This document shows positions 59,911 to 64,000 of a stretch of DNA of 64,000 nucleotides, piece by piece. Source of the DNA: Desulfolinea sp050305405. GTDB taxonomy: Bacteria > Chloroflexota > Anaerolineae > Anaerolineales > Villigracilaceae. Position 1 is the stretch's first letter; every line of letters begins with the position of its first letter. Position numbers and translations under genes: made by a program. The notes below the pieces were generated by a model. That model ran no database searches. It was not told the DNA's origin and worked only from the letters and a program-made list of their open reading frames with translations. The stretch is from positions 124,001 to 188,000 of the forward strand of contig JBNLFG010000003.1 of assembly GCA_050305405.1 (NCBI GenBank), written 5' to 3'.

Positions 59911-59976
59911 CTCTTAGGACGTGAAGCGTAAAACGTGATCCGTGAGTTCTTCACGTTTCACTCGTCACGTTTCACG
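59911..59976. repeat. Inverted CGTGAAACGTG-type repeat
   Basis: The pstB-pstA gap contains GGACGTGAAGCGTAAAACGTG and its near-inverse TCACGTTTCACTCGTCACG. A similar GTGAAACGTG sequence follows leuD at about 5701-5735. Confidence 0.5.
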
Positions 59977-61218
59977 TTATATCTGCTTACTATATTTATT
60001 CCGCAACACGACCGCTACCGCATTCAGCGAGAGCAGGATCATCAGCAAAACGATGATCGCAGCGGCGGCGATATTTCTGAATTCATCCTGTGGGCGGGAT
60101 GTCCACTGGTAAATTTGGATCGGCAGGGCGGTGAACTTCGAGAAGGGGCTGGTCGGGTCGAAGGTAATAAAAGTCGAAGCACCCACCACAACCAGTGGCG
60201 CAGTTTCACCCAATGCTCGCGAGATCGCCAGGATCGTACCTGTCAGGATACCGGGGATTGAGTTCGGGAGCACGTGGTGCCAAATCGTCTGCCATTTGGT
60301 GGCACCTAAGCCAAAGCTGGCCTGCCGCAAGGAGTTCGGCACGGCGCGGATCGCTTCCTGGGCGTTGATGATGATGAGCGGCAGAATCAAGAGTCCCAAC
60401 GTCAGTCCCGCCGAAAGGATCGTGCGTCCATTCGCCGAGGTCGGGTCCACTGTTCCCAGAAATGCGCCGCTTGTGACCGGTTCCAATCCACGCACAAAAA
60501 TCGCCAAACCCAAAATACCGTAAATAATGGATGGCACACCAGCTAAATTATTGATATTGGTCTGGATCAGGCGGTTGAACCACAGATCACCGGCGTATTC
60601 TTCGAGATAGATGGCTGCGCCAACGCCCATCGGGAAGGCGAAAAGCAATGTAATGGCGATCACCCACAACGAGCCGAGTACGGCCGTGCGGACGCCTGCT
60701 CGCTCCGGGTTAGCGGATTGCGGCGAGAGGAGGAAGTTTCCGTTAATCCACGACGTGAAGTGTAGGTCGGCATTTGGATATTTCTCGGCAACTTCGGCTT
60801 GGATCTCGCTCTTGTGAAAAAGTGAGTCAAAAAGCGACCAGGTGCTGGCGGCTTCCGGCTCAACAACACGCTCGATAACTAAATCGTAAATCTCTTCACG
60901 GGTGCGCTGCTCAAAAGGCAGCTCGTTTTCAAGATTACGAAAGTAACCCGCCGAAACATTTTGCTGAAGGATATAAGTCAGATCGACCTGATGCAGTTGT
61001 TCGAGCGGAATCCCGTTGATCGCCAAACTTTCGGGGTCGATCCGGTTTTCGACGGCAACATAACCAAAAGCCGAGTTGGTGATATTCAGCAACAAAGCGA
61101 TCAAAGCGATAATGCCCACACCTGTCGAGATACGGAAAAGGTTTGACCAGATTTTCCCTGTGCTGTGGCGTTTGGAGAGATTGTCAGAGAAGCCAGGTTT
61201 TGCGTTAATTGGATTCAT
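59977..61218 (-). CDS. pstA: Phosphate ABC transporter permease PstA
   Basis: The 413-residue permease is longer than typical PstA because of an N-terminal extension and a large periplasmic segment (about residues 60-165) before the core. The core shows ABC permease helices and the EAIRAVPNSLRQASFGLGATKWQT coupling loop (in part). There is no strong ribosome site before the ATG. It forms the membrane channel with PstC. Confidence 0.92.
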   Translation of the reverse strand: MNPINAKPGFSDNLSKRHSTGKIWSNLFRISTGVGIIALIALLLNITNSAFGYVAVENRIDPESLAINGIPLEQLHQVDLTYILQQNVSAGYFRNLENELPFEQRTREEIYDLVIERVVEPEAASTWSLFDSLFHKSEIQAEVAEKYPNADLHFTSWINGNFLLSPQSANPERAGVRTAVLGSLWVIAITLLFAFPMGVGAAIYLEEYAGDLWFNRLIQTNINNLAGVPSIIYGILGLAIFVRGLEPVTSGAFLGTVDPTSANGRTILSAGLTLGLLILPLIIINAQEAIRAVPNSLRQASFGLGATKWQTIWHHVLPNSIPGILTGTILAISRALGETAPLVVVGASTFITFDPTSPFSKFTALPIQIYQWTSRPQDEFRNIAAAAIIVLLMILLSLNAVAVVLRNKYSKQI

Positions 61219-61237
61219 AATTAATTGCCTGGATGGT

Positions 61238-61328
61238 GCGTCGCACCATCGTCGATGGGAATTTGTCCATTACCATGCAAAATACCTGTCGACAGGCATT
61301 TTCTTGTCGAAGCTGGTGCGACGCACTT
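61238..61328 (-). repeat. Dispersed inverted-repeat element, family R3 (copy 2)
   Basis: Its reverse complement begins GTGCGTCGCACCAGCTTCGA like the copy at 5742-5832 and ends GGTGCGACGCACC. It sits between pstC and pstA without separating them by a terminator. Confidence 0.75.
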
Positions 61329-61338
61329 CTAAATAGCA

Positions 61339-62265
61339 TCATTCATACACCTCGCGGAAGCGGCGCACAACGTGCTGGCTGATGACGTTCAGGCTTAGGG
61401 TCATAAAGAAAAGCGTCAGACCGATAGCAAAGATGCTGTTGTAATCGATCGAGTCGTAGCTCAGGTCACCGCCGCTGATGCGGACAATATGGCCCGTCAT
61501 CGTTTCAGCAGCTTCGAAGGGATTGAAAGTGAAGTTCGAACCTGCGCCCGCTGCCACGGCAACGATCATCGTCTCGCCGATTGCGCGCGAGATGGAAACG
61601 ATAAAGGCTGCCATGATGCCCGAGATGGCGGCAGGTAAAACCACTTTGAGAGCGGTTTCGAGTTTCGTCGCGCCTAAACCGTAGGCCGCTTCACGCAAAG
61701 AACGCGGCACCGCGCTGAGGGCATCTTCGCTCATCGAACTGACCAACGGGATAATCAGAATGCCGATCACGATCCCCGCAGAAGCGGTATTGTAAATATC
61801 GACCACATCTGCGCCAAAGATTGAGCGCAACAGCGGGGTCATAAAAGTCAGCGCAAAATATCCATAAACCACCGTTGGGATGCCTGCCAAGACTTCTAAA
61901 ATCGGCTTGAGGGTCTTACGAGATTTTTCGCTGGCATATTCACTCAGATAAAGCGCAATGCTCAATCCGATCGGTAGTGCAACCAGCATGGCGATCAGCG
62001 TCGTCATTAACGTCGCATTGAGTAGCGCCCAAATGCCAAACTGCCCGATCTGCGGATTCCATTTTGTGCCGCTGAAATATTCCCATAAGGAAACTTGAGA
62101 AAAGAAATGCATCGCTTCTTTGCCTAACTCATAGACAATACCTATCGTAGTCAGGATCGAGAATGCACCTGCTAAAAAGAGCGATGCCTGAATAAGGCTC
62201 TCACCCCAGCGTCGCTTTTTACGCAGGTCTACACGAGGAGAATTTGCTTGTTTGTTTTCTTGCAT
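61339..62265 (-). CDS. pstC: Phosphate ABC transporter permease PstC
   Basis: The 308-residue permease has about six helices and the coupling loop SAVPRSLREAAYGLGATKLET (in part). The start at 62265 (MQENKQANSPRVDLRKK, after GAGAGA) is chosen over an open frame extending 57 codons upstream, which runs into the pstS stop region and lacks family similarity. Confidence 0.93.
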   Translation of the reverse strand: MQENKQANSPRVDLRKKRRWGESLIQASLFLAGAFSILTTIGIVYELGKEAMHFFSQVSLWEYFSGTKWNPQIGQFGIWALLNATLMTTLIAMLVALPIGLSIALYLSEYASEKSRKTLKPILEVLAGIPTVVYGYFALTFMTPLLRSIFGADVVDIYNTASAGIVIGILIIPLVSSMSEDALSAVPRSLREAAYGLGATKLETALKVVLPAAISGIMAAFIVSISRAIGETMIVAVAAGAGSNFTFNPFEAAETMTGHIVRISGGDLSYDSIDYNSIFAIGLTLFFMTLSLNVISQHVVRRFREVYE

Positions 62266-62347
62266 GAAAAATCTCTCTTTGAACGTCCAATTTCCCCATC
62301 GATGATCTGATGGGGAAATTGAACAGAAGGAATAGAAGAGTAAATCT

Positions 62348-63382
62348 TTACTGACCCATCGCGTCGAGCCAAGCTTGTTGACCGACGGTGACGTCTGCGG
62401 GGAAGTAGCCGACCTGGGAGATCTCTTCGTTGACATAGGTCAGGAAGAAGTTGATGTAAGCAGCAACCTGCGGTTTTTCCTGCATAATGCTGGCATCCGA
62501 GTAGAGGAAGAGCGGGCGAGCCAACGGGTAGGTGGCGGCATCAACACTCTCGGCGGAAGGCTCGATGCCTTCGATGGAGAGCACGTTCAGCTTGTCAGCG
62601 TTTTCGGCATAGTAAGCGTAGCCGAAGAAACCGATCGCGTAGGGGCTACCTTCGATACCCTGCACGAGGACATTGTCGTCTTCAGAGAGCTGGGTGTTGG
62701 AAGCCGAGAGCATGGGTTCTTCGTCTTTGGCGAAAATCTCTTCCACGAAGTAGTCAAAGGTACCGCTGTCAGTGCCAGGGATGTAGCGAAGGATGTCTTC
62801 GCTGGGCCAATCGGCGTTCACATCAGACCATTTTTCGGCGCTTGAGAAGATTTGAGCCAATTCTTCTTTGGTGACATTGGTCAGGAAGTCGTTTTCGGTG
62901 CTGACGGTGACTGCCAAAGCATCGGTACCGACACGGAACTCAATCGGGGTGCGACCAATTGCAGCACAAGCTTCAACTTCGCTGTCCTTGATCGGACGGG
63001 AAGCATTGGAAACATCCGTCTCACCAGAGACACAGAAGCGTTCGTAACCAGCGCCAGAGCCAATCGAGTCGATCGTGATCTGACCAGAAAAGCCTTCGTC
63101 CTGGAAGCGTTCAGCCATAACTTCAGCGAGCGGGAAGACGGTCGAGCTACCAGCGGAGACCACATCACCGGAAACGGCGGCGGGGTCAACCATCGGGAGC
63201 ATACCATCGGACATTTCCATGGCTGCTTCTTCAGCGGGAGCAGCTTCTTCTTCCGTGGTCTGCGGGGCAGCGGTGTCACCACTGGTCTGGGGCGCAGCTA
63301 CTTCGGGGCTGCCACCACAGGCAACCAAAGCCATACTCGCAACAACCAAAACCATAATCAAAGCAAATAAGTGTTTACGCAT
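62348..63382 (-). CDS. pstS: Phosphate-binding lipoprotein PstS
   Basis: The 344-residue protein begins MRKHLFALIMVLVVASMALVACGG with a lipobox ending at Cys22. A Pro/Glu/Ala linker to about residue 65 is followed by the PBP-like fold with phosphate-binding segments GSSTVFPLAEVMAERF, SIGSGAGYERFC, SNASRPIKDSE and PGTDSGTFDYFVE. GGAG lies upstream of the chosen ATG. It binds phosphate outside the membrane and delivers it to PstCA. It is first in the operon. Confidence 0.95.
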   Translation of the reverse strand: MRKHLFALIMVLVVASMALVACGGSPEVAAPQTSGDTAAPQTTEEEAAPAEEAAMEMSDGMLPMVDPAAVSGDVVSAGSSTVFPLAEVMAERFQDEGFSGQITIDSIGSGAGYERFCVSGETDVSNASRPIKDSEVEACAAIGRTPIEFRVGTDALAVTVSTENDFLTNVTKEELAQIFSSAEKWSDVNADWPSEDILRYIPGTDSGTFDYFVEEIFAKDEEPMLSASNTQLSEDDNVLVQGIEGSPYAIGFFGYAYYAENADKLNVLSIEGIEPSAESVDAATYPLARPLFLYSDASIMQEKPQVAAYINFFLTYVNEEISQVGYFPADVTVGQQAWLDAMGQ

Positions 63383-63421
63383 TTCTTTCTTTTCTCCTTG
63401 TTGTTTAGTTAACATGCTGGA

Positions 63422-63480
63422 ATGATAGCAAGCGCCGATTAAAGTCAATGGAAGAATTTGTTAACAACTCTTTAAAGTCA
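63422..63480 (-). promoter_or_regulatory. Putative pst promoter with repeated TGACTTTAA words
   Basis: On the minus strand TGACTTTAA occurs at 63480-63472 and again at 63447-63439, exactly 33 bp apart (about three helical turns). The second overlaps a TTGACT -35; a TATCAT -10 lies at 63427-63422 (15-bp spacing). The arrangement fits binding of a response regulator such as PhoB/PhoP, but I do not claim a match to its consensus. Confidence 0.4.
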
Positions 63481-63723
63481 TCGGATAACAAATCCCGCCA
63501 CGCCCGCCTTTCAACTTGCTCATTCCATCCCAGACGGATGCCCCGCGCAGACGCCGTTTAAATGCGAAAGCGCCCGCAACAAAAAAACGGACGCTCTCAA
63601 AAGGAGGAGGAAACACGAGCAAGAGAATGAAGAACCCTAACTCGAATGTCATTTTGAAACAGTGCGCTACACATCCTAAATACGAGGATAGAAAAGGATC
63701 ATGCTACGCACTGTAATTTTAAT
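63481..63723. other. pstS-surE gap
   Basis: No supported gene is present. The gap contains a weak AAGCGCCCG/CGGACGCT hairpin (about 63569-63597) and a strong AAGGAGGAGG sequence at about 63600 on the plus strand. A 29-codon frame starting at 63627 follows at unfavourable spacing; I do not call it. Confidence 0.4.
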
Positions 63724-64000
63724 CTACTTATCTGGTGTCGCTTTCTCGCTCCAATCCCAGGTATTGAGATCACTCAAGGCGCGGTAGGCGGTCAGATCAA
63801 GATGCAAAGGCGTGATCGAGACGTAACCATCCGCTAGCGCACCGATGTCGGTACCACGCTCGGGGACGCCGGTTGGCGCTTCGCCACCGATCCAGTAGTA
63901 GGGGCATCCACGCGGATCAACCCGTTCATCGAGGCGGCTGTGATAGACGCGTAATCCTAGACGGGTCAATCTGAATCCGCGTAACTCTTCGCTTGGGAGG
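63724..64000 (-). CDS. surE: SurE-type 5'/3'-nucleotidase, C-terminal part (cut by window edge)
   Basis: Only the last 91 residues are in the window, starting LPSEELRGFRLTRLG at the edge. GCPYYWIGG and ERGTDIGALADGYVSITPLHLDLTA are typical of the SurE C-terminal region. SurE dephosphorylates nucleoside monophosphates. The gene continues beyond position 64000. Confidence 0.85.
   Translation of the reverse strand, partial: LPSEELRGFRLTRLGLRVYHSRLDERVDPRGCPYYWIGGEAPTGVPERGTDIGALADGYVSITPLHLDLTAYRALSDLNTWDWSEKATPDK

Noticed and set aside
62266..62436. 57-codon extension of pstC into the pstS stop region
   Set aside because: It is rich in Ser/Thr/Pro without PstC similarity and a better start with GAGAGA lies at 62265.
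63627..63716. 29-codon frame with a strong AAGGAGGAGG upstream
   Set aside because: Spacing to the ATG is too long, and the protein has no recognisable features; insufficient support to call a gene.

Overview
The window looks like chromosome of an anaerobic or microaerophilic Chloroflexota bacterium, most likely class Anaerolineae. This is an inference. It rests on Thr/Pro-rich lipoproteins, a giant DUF11/SdrD-like surface protein, TATAAT boxes close to start codons, and many small palindromic intergenic repeats. No rRNA or marker phylogeny is available in the window.

Layout. (1) 1-8.8 kb, plus strand: a branched-chain amino-acid operon, ilvC-leuA-orf86-leuC-leuD-cimA-leuB. cimA (citramalate synthase) indicates that isoleucine is made from pyruvate and acetyl-CoA using the same LeuCD/LeuB enzymes. 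Its gaps are filled with dispersed palindromic repeats. (2) 8.9-9.6 kb: a small lipoprotein. (3) 10.0-25.7 kb, minus strand: one 5246-residue secreted protein. It has DUF11-type modules, 19 SdrD-B-like repeats in a triplet-then-doublet higher-order pattern, more DUF11-type modules, an LPATG motif and a complete C-terminal sortase domain in the same chain. A near-consensus promoter and a leader terminator precede it. (4) 26.1-27.4 kb: glycerate 2-kinase. (5) 27.6-38.5 kb, minus strand: a respiratory cluster. In transcription order it encodes a triheme membrane cytochrome, two YeeE/YedE sulfur-transport halves, a PhsA/PsrA-like molybdopterin oxidoreductase, a 4x[4Fe-4S] subunit, an NrfD-like membrane subunit, cytochrome b, a multiheme cytochrome, a Rieske protein, ArsR and XRE-cupin regulators, and FmdE behind a structured leader with a terminator. 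The second YedE half is read through an in-frame TGA followed by a hairpin resembling a bacterial SECIS, so it is probably a selenoprotein. A divergent XRE-cupin regulator lies at 38.8 kb.

(6) 39.4-50.3 kb: an AT-richer island next to tRNA-Pro(GGG). Three copies of the tRNA 3' end (39.5, 46.5 and 50.3 kb) and a duplicated element end point to two tandem integrations at the tRNA; no integrase is visible. The left segment carries a non-oxidative hydroxyarylic acid decarboxylase set (UbiD/VdcC, VdcD, UbiX, LpdD-like) with a DASS transporter and an IclR regulator. The right segment carries lipoproteins and small membrane proteins, one apparently frameshifted. (7) 50.5-54.4 kb, plus strand: bifunctional nuclease, DnaB, a DnaD-like protein and a DnaC-like loader with two AAA+ domains. 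(8) 54.4-57.9 kb: sulfatase, its radical-SAM maturase, and an FTR1 iron permease. (9) 58.0-63.4 kb, minus strand: pstS-pstC-pstA-pstB-phoU-arsC. (10) 63.7-64.0 kb: the 3' end of surE, cut by the window edge.
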